From Varroa destructor (Eukaryota; Arthropoda; Arachnida; Mesostigmata; Varroidae): a DNA stretch of 64,000 nucleotides. The stretch spans positions 20,241,037 through 20,305,036 of the forward strand of contig NW_019211454.1 in the NCBI RefSeq assembly GCF_002443255.2, in the 5' to 3' direction. Each line of letters begins with the position of its first letter. The stretch's first letter is position 1. Positions 1 through 12,750 of the stretch are shown here, in pieces. The notes below the pieces were generated by a model that was not told where the DNA came from, did no database searches, and saw nothing but the letters and a program-made list of their open reading frames with translations. The position numbers and the translations under genes were made by a program.

Positions 1-200
1 GAAGATTTCAAGAGTTCGCTCACTCGAAAACCAAGGGCCAAAGGCTTCCTCTAACAACTAACCAGCACAAATGTCGTCAGCTAACTCGTTATTTGGCCCC
101 CGCACATTTGCTCTACTTACTTGTATTCTTCTAATGCTGCTTATGGAGGTTCTTGATCAATTCGTGCCCGATGCTATTCGAGTTTTTTTGACTGCGCAGT

Positions 201-363
201 GCTTTCCTCATACGATCCCTACAATGATAGTCTTAAGCTGGATACTGCCCTCTTTGTTACTGCTTTCAATGTCGACAGTGCCTACTGTGTGCCGAAAGAT
301 TCTCACTTGTCACCCATACGATATGTCGCCGATTCGTTTTTAGACGATAGACGCATCAACCAA
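201..363 (+). CDS. Possible 3'-terminal coding exon, product unknown
   Basis: A pyrimidine run ending in GCGCAG at 200 looks like a 3' splice site. The frame after it stays open for about 53 codons to a TAA near 363, and it has no ATG of its own. The peptide is rich in Asp, Ser, Leu and Tyr and includes the segments SSYDPYNDSLKLD and YVADSFLDDRRINQ, a composition more like coding sequence than random translation. I recognise no family. An AATAAA-like hexamer lies near 684, so this could be a last exon with a 3' UTR of about 320 bases. An overlapping frame that starts at ATG 71 encodes a hydrophobic peptide and competes with this call. Chance remains a real alternative. Confidence 0.25.
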
Positions 364-3300
364 CCGACCGACACTTAAGACACAGCTTAAGACAGTTACT
401 CGCGGAAACCAGAACGATGACATTGCTCGTCTGTCAGTCCTCAAAGTTGTTGTATGAAAAATTCGCCACTTTATCCCATAGCTACAAACGATCAGAAAGT
501 GGTGGAAGATATTACCTTTAGGTAGATCTAGTCGCAGCGTTTATCGAGCGGTCACAGTGATCCTCGTTTTACCACACGTTCTATGGCTGAATCATTGGAT
601 AGCAGTGGTAGTTATGACTGTGGCTACACCAGCCGAAGCCAGTACGTAATATGAATGTGTCGCTGCATAACCTGCCGAGAGAATAAAGGTAGCGGTGATC
701 GGCGATTGGAGTGGCCCGTTTGCCCGTACATTTCAATCTCCTTCGGGTCAGACTGGACTACCCGCTCCTTCCGTCAAAATACGTTTGACTGGTAGCCAGG
801 GGTTCATTCATCATGTATATTAGTTCGGCAGCCGCCCGCAACACCCGAGGGAGCTAACACCGTCGTCCCAAGTGTCCAAGTCACTCGTTGCTGCACTGCC
901 TGAGGCAGCCGCCCCCATCGTCATGGCCGTCCTTTAAACCTCCGTTCTACATCACCCTCGTCTTCTTTTCGTACCTCATCGTCGACTCCCTAGCTCCTCG
1001 CAGGTCCCCGCGCTTCAGAGCTGCGGCCAAACAGCAGCAGGGGCTACGGATAGATGAAGTGGCGAATTGGATATAATTGCTCGGCTGATCTGTGGATGTC
1101 ACATGCGGCCCTACCACATTTTCCCCTTCGTACCTTTTCCTTAGCGCTCTAGTTGTTGCTGCTGCTATTCAGTAATGTTGTACGTGTGCATGCGTGAAAG
1201 TCTGAACAATTATAATCACGCCGAAGCAGATATCTTTCAAGACCTATTGAGTGACTATTGAGTTTCGATTTTACTGATAGAGGGCAAGCTCTGCGAGCTA
1301 GCATAGTATTGGTATCGCGCTGGAAATGATTTCAACCTTTATAAAAACGTTGAGGAAAGTTTCGTCTAGCTTCCATGGCCATAGATATATATACTGCTTT
1401 CAGATTTAATTATAAACAGTCTTCATTGGATAACCCTGGAAGGAACAGGCGGGCTGGATTGGTTTTGCTGCCATGCTGTAAAAAGAATGACTGCCTCTAG
1501 GTTTTATGCAAAATAATATCGTCGCTGCTAGTAATATAATTCACAATTCATAGTTGCACTAATACGCATTTTACACGAATAAGGATCACCACCAATTCTT
1601 ATAAGAAGAATACCACAGAGAAACTCAGGCATCAAACATACGTCTACTCGTAATGTATAATAGAACATCTGACACTGCTAATCTGGCAATGTCAGGTGAC
1701 CTGTTGCTGATCTCGGAAAGCAGCCGTTATACAAGAACATCCTATCTATTGAAAGGAAATTTAACAGTGCAATTAATGTTCTCCTTGAACTGGAACAAGT
1801 TGGATATCCACTAGACAGCTGACCTTGGATATAACACAACAGACGGCCTCTTTCTTCCTGTTGGAGTGGACGACGGTGCGCTCAGGGCCCGCAAAGGCGT
1901 CTATCCAGGCGGACCAGAAAGTGACCACACATGGCATTTGTCGCCTGGCTAGAAGCACTAGTAGCAGCAGCGTTAACATCAGGACACACTCTAGCCAAAG
2001 TAAGACTGTGGAAAAAGCAGGACTGAGAGTGCATTGGGAGGAAAACGCGGAGGAAGCGGTCTCGTTTGCTTTTGTTGTTCATTTTTCTCCGAGACAAATG
2101 AAAAAGGCCTGCGCTGTACCTAGACAACCAGGCGACCCTCACGTACGGGCGGCGGTGGCGGAAAAGCTGGCCAGTATACGCTGCTGTCGAGGAGTTGAAG
2201 GCGGGTGGTAGAGCTAATAGCAGGGGATGAGACAGACCAAACGGAGACTAGAAGGACCCTCTTGCAGCAGCAGGCTACACTATTACTACCTCACATGGTG
2301 GCTCCGGTAAATGACCGGCAGCTCAAATACGGCGAGAAATTTCAATGAAAAAGAAAGACTTCGTCGAAAAGGAAAGTTTGAGTTGAAAAAGAAAACCAAC
2401 CACACATTGTTACGTTTTAGTTAGGCAATACCTATATCACAACGAAATTTGCTAGATCACTATCAAGTTGTCGTTACTTCAGCTGTGCATTAGAATTAAA
2501 CACTAACCTATATGCGCGAGTAAGCATTACCGATGAAGCATGAATTACTGAACAAGTTCAAAGTTTTTATTGTATGAAATTTGTTTTCATTTATTTGAAT
2601 TTAACCTCAGACTTCATGAACCGCATGCGAGGAACAAGTTTACTAAATATGATAACTTGGCATTGAACTAGTTATATATTTATTAAACATTACAAAGAAA
2701 TTAGCAATACGAATTTCCACAGTGTACAAATTGGCCATTCCACCAGAATATCACAGAATGCTATGTGTATGAGCTGCTTTAAAATGTGAAAATGTTTTTT
2801 TCGTATCAATTAGGGCGCACTCAGCCTCGATGGGCACTTTTCTTTCTCTTTTGACACATTTTGCGTTAATGAGCTGGATGCTTGGAATGACGGTACAGAG
2901 TAAACGGCCCTGCCACAAGGCCTTAATACTTCATTTTTTGTAAAACGCCTAGAACGCAGAATGGATCAGTTTGTCAGTTGACTGACTGCCCTTGGACAGC
3001 CTGTCGCATGGCCGAATAGAGGACGCGTCATTAAAACCAAACTAAGAAGGTCATTCTTTTCAATTGGGTAACATGAACAACTAGGCCGATTGCCGCCTGG
3101 GTACCGGGTTCGGAAAGGTGGACTGTTTCCCATGTGAGGTATGCACGTACACGTAGATAGAGAGACAAACAGACGCCAGCTGAAAGATGACACCCAAGTG
3201 GAAACCTAAACGACCGCAGTTAGACTAGCCCGGGCCACAAACCTCTTGAGACAATTGTAGACTCAACAAAAACAATGGAAGCAGCAGCGGCAACAAACGG

Positions 3301-6300
3301 TGACGATGATGACGATAGTATGACTGAGACTGAGAAACGATCATCCTAAAAAAACGAAACAGGATAGTAACTCAGCCCGATCGCTGTCCTGTTTACAAAC
3401 TGCGTTGGACACGAAATGATGTCCTGGTTCGTTCTATTTGCTGGGCTTCAGCGTTTTGTCCCCTTTCTCTACCTTTTTCTAGAACGACGAAGAAACGAAA
3501 ACGGTTCTTCCCGATGAGTAGCGAATGGCCATCTTCTTTCACTGCACATCTTTGACGCCTCCCCCAGCCCCTCTCTCTTTTCTCTCGTATTTTTTTTCCG
3601 TTCTCCGTAGTCTTGAACGCCACATCATCGTCCTTCTCATCGTCCGCTGCCTCCTGTTTGCCCGCCTGCGCAGCGAAGTATTTTTTATTTTTTCGCCCTT
3701 CTTACTGTGGACCGATATATCCTGAATACTGGCTCCGTGCGCACATGACCCTGAGTCCAACCCTGGACATTCCTTTTGTAGCCCACCGTCCCTGATCCCA
3801 CCTAATGGTACACGTTCTATACGCCTGCCTGTCTGCACACGTTCTATACGCCTGCCTGCTTGCCTGCCTTGCCTCACCACCCGTGTGCAGGATTCGTAAA
3901 CCCTGCCTACCAGCCAAAACCACCATTCATATTTGGAAGATTTGTGCGGCGACAAATGGACTGAACGAAAGTGAATGAGGGTTAGGGTCATCAAAATGGC
4001 TCCTACGGAAGACTAATGGATACACAGCAGCCGAGGGCGAAGCATTCCGTTCCTTTCCAAGGCCGCACTTGACCAACGCGCCCAGCCATCAGCAGCCGGT
4101 CAGGGAATCGACCGGCGAGCCAATCTCTATTCGCTAAAGAGCGTCTTATTCCGAAAATCCTATTTGAATTGTATTAGTTTGCTGCTTCTGTGTTAACGTG
4201 TTTTTCCCATAGAAAAACTGTACGAGCACAGCGTACGCTGTAAAAGCTGTTCGGACGTAAGGACCTGAGACCGAATGGAGGCGCATACTCAGCGAGCTGA
4301 CCGTTTCATTTTTGAATGAGTTTTCCTATCTTGTGCTCTCAAGGGGACAAAAGCCTGATTGCACAAGCATAAAAACTGCGCGGTTTGAAGATAAAATGTT
4401 CAAGGCGATAATTGTTATTTCGTAACTGCTGATATTAGTGATGAGTCCGTTATGATAACGGTCGCGGCTGCAGCGATGACGGTGATAATTATCGCTAGCG
4501 GCAGCTGTGATTAGCTGAAATACTTGCGCTGTTTCTGTTCCCGTTCAAACAAGCGGTCCGGCTCTTGCAGACAGCGCATGCCACTGCCACCTATACTAGC
4601 GCCCTGTATTCTATCCGAGTTTAAACGTTCGGCCGACCGATCAGGCCCCGTTACCTTGGTTTTGCTTCCACTCTTCTTAGATTATTTATAAATTGGTTTT
4701 GCTGAGCTAAGTTCTATTAAGAGGCTCAGGGGAACTTCGCCTCATCTTCGCTCCTTTTTCCTGGCCAAGACTCGGCGACCCAAACGGTGAGCGAAATGGC
4801 ATGAATCTCACTAAATTTGGAAACGCGTTTTCTTCGAAGGAACCTCCTTCCTCCTGGTTTCCAAATAGGATAGCGCTGTCTCACTGAACATCAATAGACT
4901 CTCTACTAGGAGTGCATACAGTCTGCTCAGCACCTATCTATTTTTAGCTAGGGTGAGCTTCCTTGAAAAGCTATAGAAAACGAAGCGTATTGGAAATTAT
5001 CGAAACGAAAGTTAGCCACCAACCGGGATTTTCTCAGTGTCCTTACACAGCTTGTATATGTACTAGACATTAATTTTTTAGCTTATCATTGATCTTACCA
5101 TTTTTTTTTCACACTAGCGCGTATCTGGGCGCAACATGCAATATTTACGAAGTTGCTGACACGACAAAACAAATATAACTTAATTGTATTAAATTGTAAT
5201 AGTAAATTAAATAAAAGTAAACGAATTTTTTTTTTAAGTAAAAAGGGAACAGCGCTTACTAATTATACTAATCGGGCAATTAAATCTTTGACGGAACTTT
5301 TGACTCCGTTTGAATTTCTCGATAAATACGGAAACGGTTTTAGCGTGGCTTCCCCTACCGCAGAAGACAAATACCGAAATGGTCATTGCCATGTAACCGA
5401 GAAATTTAGCAGGATAATTAAGGGAGCTTGTAGTTGTATCACGCAGCGGTAGCTCAGGAAAAATCCAGTTACTCGGTATCATTTACCGCGCCAAGGAAGA
5501 GAGTGCTGCCTATTATAGATTAGCGGATCTCCAGAATTGTAGCTTTGTCTTTAGGGAAAGAATTTTCGGTTTGAAGCTCTATTGTCTCGTTTGATATAAT
5601 ATTTGGATCATTTTTGACCAGGTTTCATAGAACCAAGGCCTTTATATATGAGAGCCTTACATTACTAGACAAATATTAATGTTAGTTAGTCTGCTCTAAT
5701 GCATTAGCAATTAACCTCCCTGAAAAGTTCTTTTTCTTGTTTTATGCAGTACCGTGCACAAGTTCTGTTTAATTAGCTGTGGGCAATAGAAGTTGTAAGT
5801 GAGTAATTCTGCGAAATATATGGTGTCTCGACCTATCTGGATAAGTAACCATTTAATGGCCCAGGCCAGAGGCAGAATGATAGAGATTAATCTCCTTGCA
5901 AATAAGTAAAGCTTTTGAATTCTGCTCTTTTAGTTGGTTTCTTAACCTTCTGTAAGTTTTGCTAGTTTACTGATTTATTTTCTTGTTAGATTTAAATAGA
6001 CTGTGCCGTTTGGTTCGTTTTTATAGATTTTTCATCAATTTAAAAAGGCATGTCTTTACTTCTTTAACGTTCCGTTACAACTGTCTCACTTTCACTATCT
6101 GCATTTGTAACATTCTGTTAACCCAGCTATAAAGCCCAGAAAGCGTTCTAGCAAATCAGGGTGTGTTAATTTAACGTCAACCGATTTTTGACGGGCAGTT
6201 TTTCTAAACATCACCTGACTATTCAGGGAACCGCGCGAAGGTTTCTTGAATTTAGTAAAGTTATTTTCTATTTAAAAACAGTACTATACGTTTACTAATG

Positions 6301-9300
6301 CCAACTCTTACGAGACTACGTTTGGTATATGTAGTAAATTGAACTTGATACTAACTATCGTTTACGCTCAGTACTCTATTCTGATACTATAAGAGCATCT
6401 TTTCGAGCTAATCCGATTGAATTAGTTTTGAAGTCCTACTAAAAGTTAATGTTATGTATAGCAATCTACGCGCCTTAAGGTCAGGCTGTTCAAGCGGAAA
6501 CGCACTACCAATGCAGCACTTGTCGTAGGCATGATGATCTGCCTTTTATACCACAGTCCTCTACCATTCGATGTTTTTTTCTTCTTATTCGCTATGATTG
6601 TGGCGACGTAATTAACAGTTAGGTGAATTAGCGGTTTGGATCATGACCGTGGCTAAACTACCGAATATTAAGTGAGTCTCGGTGGCTCAAACATAGACTA
6701 CAGGTGATCTGTTGCATTATTTAATAGTAATTCCAAGTTTAAATCTCAGTGGCAATCAAAGACTACTTGTATAAAAACTATTCTAGAGGGATAACGAATT
6801 CGTACCACGTTAGGCTTACGAAGTTCTTTGAGCAGCTGCTTCTGGAAATCGTGTCTATGCAGCAAAGATCTATTTAGGCCTATGACTGCAATGCGCTCAA
6901 GTGGCTGTTACCGCTAAATAATATTAATTTATTCCTTTGTAAAGATGTTAAACGTAGCCTTTGCAAAAGGGCTATTACGTTAACGAAAGAATCAGGAAGT
7001 GGTATTTAGGTCTTGTGTTTGTCTTTTTCTCTATATCAGATAGTAAACAAAATAAGAAAAAAGCTAGTGAAAAGAGTACGGGAATCACGTATTGGATATA
7101 CAAATCTGCAGTCGCAGGATTCTGTCGCTGTTTTCGTCGCTTGCTCTTCGATGATACCGGTAAAACACCAAAGTGTGCAGAATAGGCGCGGCACAAGCAC
7201 TCGACAGAGGAAAAGCCAGCTGATAATGACGACGAGCGAAACTATCAGAACAAAATTCTGGCTTCTTGCTGACAAGCGCAGAAAAAGATGAAACGAGAGA
7301 AGGCGTGGAACGGCAAAGCATGGTCACGGAAGAGACCTCCAATTCCCAGCATACGCTAACACGTACCCACCTTCGTCGTTTCTGCTACTTGTCTCTCTGT
7401 TCTGCCGGCTACAGAAACCAGGCTAATTCTGTAAGCTCATCTGTGCACTACCTAATTGTCGTTGCGATGCCTTCTACCGTTTTCGCCGACAGTTCTAACC
7501 CCCTTTTGCTCCCAACCATCTCATCTTCTGGCAGGAACTGTCTCTGAAAATGTTTTCAATTTTTAAAACGGTTACTAGGCCCACTTATATTTCCCAAGAC
7601 ATGCAACTTCATAACCTTTTGCTCTCCCATCCGTTACAGCATGTGCTTTGATATGTTTACATTAAGTGAAGGTGCCGCGTTTCTAAACTTTGTTTTGCCG
7701 GGATATTCATCATTCTCGCGACATAACAGAACTGATACTTAGCCAAACGATTGGAGATGGGCCACCGATTCGACCGACGGAGTGATGACTTTGACGGAAA
7801 CAAGCAAAAAAATTCGAATCGGCCAGTGAATTAACCAGTCAGTCAGTAAACTGATAAAATAACTGACTGCCAAGGAACATCGTAGCATCATCGGCGTGTG
7901 GAGGAAGCTCGGTGGCAAGTTGCATAGCTCATCGAGCCTGTCTCCAAGGGATCGTGAACCTAATGTTCTTTTTGATGGCTTTATTTCCAGTAAATATTCC
8001 TCACAGTAGATGATCCGCTGTGAACGTACGTGGCCAGGTGAACCCCTTATAAGGTATAGAAATACATGCACCCGCCATTCACATAAAGGGTACTTGTGAA
8101 TGTGCTTGTTTATGTTATTTTTGAAGCTCGATGTCGATCCCATCTAGATCCCGCAAAATGACAATGTCACAATAATGCAGATCGCGATGCATTAAAAGCG
8201 CGTACGCATATAAAAAATGAATCAATTAAACTGAGTTTTATACAGAATAAAAAGGCGTAGGTTTTAAAAAGTTTTTTTTACCTGACAAGTGACTACAGCG
8301 GTTCGAAACAGCACCGCTGATAAGGTACCGCAGATGCGGAATAGTATTGTAACCCTCAATATCATAGCGTCCCCGGTACCTAGGTGCACTTACTTTAGCT
8401 GCTAGCCGCTGAGGCTGCGATCAGTTCCTCTTGCATGACGTGTTGTCAGAGTACCGAACCGTAAAGAATAAAAAAAAACGCAATAAAATTAACTCCAACA
8501 CTTTTAACAAGACAGCCGCCACGTAGTCAAGCGCTCGTAAAAGGAGTACTCGACCAGCAACAATAGGATCACCAGTCCTACGCATCCACACGTCGGAAGC
8601 AGTAACAACGGGACCTAAGACTAAGGTTTACACCCATACCATCAACTGCACTCGTTACCACCTTCTGCATTGTGGCCTCAGCTTCTTCCTTTTCGTGGCA
8701 GGCCCATGCCGCAATCCTGAAGCTCAAAGCCTCCTTAGATTACTAGTATTCTTTAACCAACGCCAAGGTGCCGACTTGTTTCTTCCTATGTTGCTACCGT
8801 TCCGTCCTAATTCCTTGGCCTGTTCTCTTGTGTGACTTTTCCCCCCTTCTCATATCCATGCGATAACACCACTATTTCTTCTCTGGTCTCCTCCGAACGT
8901 TATGTTGCCATAGTCGTTGTTTTTGTAGCAGTTTCTAATGTCGCTGCTGATGCTGCCGCTGCGCGTCTTAATGCGAGCCCTGGCAAAACCTTGTCGAGGA
9001 AATCCTTTCAGCAAATTTGTATACTCGAAGAATCAAAAATGCTCACGTCCGTCGAAATGCGCAGATTGACGACTGCCCGGTTGCTTCCGATGCATGAGTT
9101 GCGTAAACATCTGGTTCTTTCTGGAAGGAAGGCTGGCTCCCCATGCCGAACAGTCTACGAAAGCTAAGCAAAAATGTATCGAAGTTCACCTCGGAACTGC
9201 TAGCGCATTCATGTTCCTCGTTCTGATCCCGTACGAACAACAATTTCTACTGAACTAACATTGAGTGTACAGCACGTATGTAACGCACCCACTACAAGTC

Positions 9301-9579
9301 TAGTTAGGCAACTTTGTCACATTATCCTAAATTAAAAATTGTATACCTATCCTTTTCCTTTCCAGTCGCAAAGTTTTATACCGACACGTTACCAAGAAGC
9401 TGTGCTTATCGACCCGAGAAAAGGCGTACAGCTTAAAACCGCTCTTTTTTTCCGCAAAGTCGCTATAACTTCATTGTGTAATGAAGTTACATTTGATATC
9501 GAGTTCGGGTTAGAAAGATGAAGGTTTTAGGTCAAGAAGCAGTGCTTTTCCGAGACCTGTCTTAGTTTGCCGTTTCCTG
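364..9579. other. Intergenic or intronic DNA with no supported gene
   Basis: I see no ORF here that rises above chance length and no transposon motif I can name. GC-richer patches near 850-1,060, 1,830-2,220, 3,500-3,950, 7,300-7,550 and 8,830-9,170 produce overlapping ORFs on both strands, which is what low-stop GC patches do by chance. AT-rich spacers lie between them. The one clear repeat is the short tandem duplication near 3,810-3,858. Distant exons of flanking genes could still hide here. Confidence 0.5.
3810..3858. repeat. 27-bp tandem duplication
   Basis: The 22-base string starting ACACGTTCTATACG is present at 3,810-3,831 and again at 3,837-3,858, so the period is 27 bases with identical cores. 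CCTGCC/TGCC-rich sequence follows. It is a short local duplication or the seed of a minisatellite. Confidence 0.85.
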
Positions 9580-10495
9580 AAGTTAGACAACTGTCGAGAT
9601 AGCACGAATTATTTTTCTCATGTACAGCAGAATGTCTGTAACTTACAGAATAACTGCTCGATACTTTAATAGTTTAATAATGAAATCTTGAAACTGGAGA
9701 ATGTGCCCCATTCCGTTCGGCCATCTAAGGTCAATGAAGACCCACTGCAGATACTTTTGAAGATAGCTGTCAATCGAACGATTCGTCAATTGAGTAGGAC
9801 AATATACTGTACTCATATTACTTTCGACAGACACTTTAAATCAATGAAATTAAATTACAAAATTAGAAGCTAAGATGTCCTATGAACAGAAAGAGGCGGA
9901 TCCTCATTGCTCCTTAACGTTTTGCCTGCCCCCGGGCAACTGCGCTTACAATGAGGGGCTTCCACGCAGGAAGGTTTCCGACGACCAGGTGCTGTCTCTA
10001 CTCCATTATAGAGTGGAAAAGAAACTGTGTAGCTCCGGCAGACAAGCCAGAGTCCAGAGTTAAGTCATATATCCGCTCAAAAAGGCGATCATTTGCGTCA
10101 TCTGGTGGAACTAGAAGAATTTTATACGCTCCGAAATACTTGAAAAGAACAAGACTGTTAATAATATCTGCATATTGTCCCGTTTTATTGAGTAAACGAG
10201 GCTATTCAACAGAGGCCCGATAGACATAGCAATGTCACCATTGTCCACGACAATGCTAAGCCGCTCTGGAAGAGCCAAAGTGCGAAGCTTCGCCCGCCAA
10301 CCTTATTCATTATAACTCACTCGGATGGATAGTCATTTCCCTCTATTACTGACCACTTAAACTCGTAACTATACATTTGGAAAGCGTTTGTCGTCTGGAT
10401 GTACGAGTTGTTGGACATCAGAACCACTCATTTCTTACAAGAGGAGATAAAGAAATTGATTGAGAGATGAGAAAAATCAGTAAAATTAAACGTTT
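9580..10495 (+). mobile_element. Mariner-family DNA transposon relic (transposase pseudogene)
   Basis: Most of a mariner transposase can be followed across broken frames. Near 9,620-9,690 is a remnant of the first helix-turn-helix region with a RITARYFN-like segment. At 9,688-9,873 comes the linker and second helix-turn-helix, with RPSKVNED at about 9,718 followed by NRTIRQLSRTIYCTH and a KSMKLNYKI segment. At about 10,014 is EWKRNCVAPADKPE, where mariners have the strand after the first catalytic Asp. KKAIICVIWW lies at 10,079-10,108 and HDNAK, the second catalytic block, at 10,246-10,260. The C-terminal EEIKKLIER..EKSVKLN segment ends near 10,491. Several stops and frame changes make it inactive. 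Order and spacing match a full-length transposase of roughly 340 residues. The terminal inverted repeats were not located. The assignment is by motif, and the subfamily is not certain. Confidence 0.9.
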
Positions 10496-10699
10496 GTATG
10501 TTCCAATCTAATGTATATATATATGCACGCCGCGAACATTAGCACCTACTCCAAAGGTAAATACGGCCCAGGTCAATATATGAGGGCCTGCTTGAGGACA
10601 AGCGAATTACAGTTCGCCAGCAGCTTAATTATTTGCAGCATTTTGATGATACTTCGTTAACCACTTCCAAAACCGTCAGCGGGACGCTGGGGCTGGTAC

Positions 10700-11520
10700 A
10701 GGTATATGGGCCCCAGAGGTCTTGCGGTGTTCGGTGAGCAAGCGTAACTTGTTCACCAATTGTAGTGAGATTCCGTCAACGTTCGCGCCAGAGTCGAATA
10801 CTGCGACTATCTTTTCTCAAAGAAGTCTGACCTTGCATTCAAATGGATTATTAATGGGCTTATTTATGCTACTTACACCTCCGGAGGCGAGTCTCGGCCA
10901 TCGATCCTTGAAATGACTGTTCCCCACAGTCGAAGTTTCTCACAGTCGAAGCTGCTGGACTTTTATTGGGCCTCCCCGTTATATCATACCTGTCAGTACT
11001 CACGGATTTGTACCCGCTCACATTCCTGAGCTCCAATACGCATGGAAGAACCATGCAGTTCTTTTGAAATTAACCAGCGCAGCCCCGGCAAGGTTGTTGA
11101 CTAAATTACCACCCTTTCACGCATATAAGACGTCTATTAGGGCAGCCCCCAAAGCGTAGGATAATCCCAATCGGTCTATCAAGAAGCGTTTCTATTAGGT
11201 GAAGGTATATCTTTTGGATGAAACTATTATTATATATTTGGACTTTCCCCGGGACGCTTCCGACAAGCATAGTACTCAGATGGACCGGGGGTCCCTTCAT
11301 CAGGAAACATCTCGAATAGGTTCGCCTTGAACCATGTCCACGTTGTTGAGGTTGTTTCAAACGTCGCCTGATCAATGATCGCTTTAAACCACGGCCATGC
11401 CGATTCTAGTACCAACCCACACGGTGGATTATCAAACACTACCCACAGATGTTGGTAGAGTGGTTAGCCCTGAGCACAGGCAATAGATTTCAATTTTTCA
11501 GATGCCGCGTAATTTGGCCG
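10700..11520 (-). mobile_element. Ty3/gypsy retrotransposon relic: gag, zinc knuckle and protease
   Basis: Read on the minus strand, 11,439-11,230 has a capsid-like stretch with SAWPWFKAIIDQ, TTWTWFKANLFEMF and YYACRKRPGES. This is the usual Gag pattern of a WF box, a TW..FK box and an R.R.PGES box. The capsid tail continues in another frame to 11,106 (SFIQKIYLHLIETLL). A zinc-knuckle remnant with DCGEQ lies at about 10,932-10,918. A retropepsin active site, DSGAN within a VAVFDSGANVDGIS context, lies at 10,795-10,781. This order is correct for a gypsy gag-pol 5' half running toward lower coordinates. Stops and frameshifts are frequent. No LTR or primer-binding site was recognised. The RT half lies next door on the opposite strand. 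Confidence 0.8.
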
Positions 11521-11539
11521 CGGCAGGACAGGTGGAAAG

Positions 11540-12750
11540 GCCGACGGTGGAGCACCCTCCATGATGGTCGCGGACAGGCGATCCACGAAAGCCCTAAACG
11601 TCGGCCCTGCTTTCGACGCGGTGTCATAGCCTGCGTCCAGGCACCTTCCACGGCATGCAGCTGAAAATAAAGAAATGTGCTTTCGCAACCCAGGAGGTGG
11701 TGTATCTAGTCCACAAAATTATGGTCGCCTAAATTTCGCTGAATGTCGGGAAGGTGTTCGGGGTAGTGAAAACCCCGCATGTCTCTATATCGTCTAGGGG
11801 CTTAGCCTCCTTATCAGCAGTTTGTGAACCTTGCATAAAACGCAAACCCGCTCTGCGTTGTGACCGCCGTTTGGAACATCAAACACGACGGGACCTATCG
11901 ACTGTTGCAATCCAAGGTCATTTAGGGGTCCCTCCTACGCCACTTTCGGCAGGAAGTTTAGTTACAGGCGGAGGCCAGCAAGACCCGACAGGTCCGAACC
12001 AAGTAGAAAAGGCCGCGAACAGGTCGTCGCCTACGCCAACCGCTCTTTGACTGATGCCGAGGCTAGACGCCACTCTTTTGGAAGGCTCTTGTTGGTAGTC
12101 TAGGCCGTTGGGAAATTCTGACTGTACTTGTATGGGCTAGACTTAAAGATTGTAGACTACGCGAAGGGTCAAGTGAATCTTTACTCAAAGCTAACCTGCT
12201 GGACTCTGAACTTATTAACTTGAAGTTTATCAACAGGAAGAGGTCCGCCAATGCCAATGCGGACGTGCAACGCCAATGTTGTGACGCTTGACTGTGCCGC
12301 TGCTACAGAGCGGCTCCCTCGAGTTGGATAACGTTTGAAAAGCGCAGAGGGAGGATTTTCATTAGGATGCTAAATTAGAAGGGGCTCGCGATGCAATGCA
12401 CACGCTCAAGGATAACTTAGCCTACCGGATTATGGAAAAGGGAATGCTGCTTTACGTTTTATATTGAAGAAGCTATCATCCTACATCACTCGGGAAATAG
12501 CAAAACGTCTAGCTAAGTGGAAAACAATGCTACGTGTTGAAGAGTGTTTTTCATTGTAGCCACGTTTACAACGCGAATCTGGAAGGAGGTCTCGCGATGC
12601 GAAATTGGGGAGCGACGTAGCCGAGTTTCTGAGCGACACGATCCGCTTCACCCGCTCACTCCAAAATGTCCCTTTAACAAGGTGAAGGTAACTTCATGGT
12701 TTCCTAAAAGGTCGCAAGCAGTAAGGTTTTTTGATTCTCTGTCTTAATCG
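11540..12750 (+). mobile_element. Ty3/gypsy retrotransposon relic: RT thumb, RNase H and integrase N-terminus
   Basis: On the plus strand, 11,661-11,708 reads LKIKKCAFATQEVVYL, the KC..F...V.YLGH region at the end of gypsy reverse transcriptase. A KV..V..P segment and a connection region follow. RNase H appears at 12,023-12,064 as VVAYANRSLTDAEA, then LYLYG near 12,122-12,136 where intact elements read F..YLYG. The chromodomain-side linker is unclear. Near 12,640-12,745 the segment DPLHPLTPKCPFNKVKV resembles the PL.P...P..PF..V start of the integrase core. The catalytic RT palm is mostly missing; the block seems to begin close to the metal-binding box near 11,550. Many stops are present. It abuts the gag-protease half, which has the opposite orientation. 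Confidence 0.8.

Noticed and set aside
71..343. ATG ORF with a hydrophobic N-terminus
   Set aside because: Its later half is read in a different frame from the better coding-like frame after the 200/201 acceptor, and the hydrophobicity reflects T-rich sequence.
3539..3994. 151-codon minus-strand ORF
   Set aside because: It is Arg/Gly-rich because it is the antisense of a CT-rich patch plus the 27-bp duplication. There is no domain or start support.
11452..11470. tRNA/SINE A-box-like TGGTAGAGTGGTTAGC
   Set aside because: No B box follows at the right distance, and the site lies in the gag-RT junction of the gypsy block.
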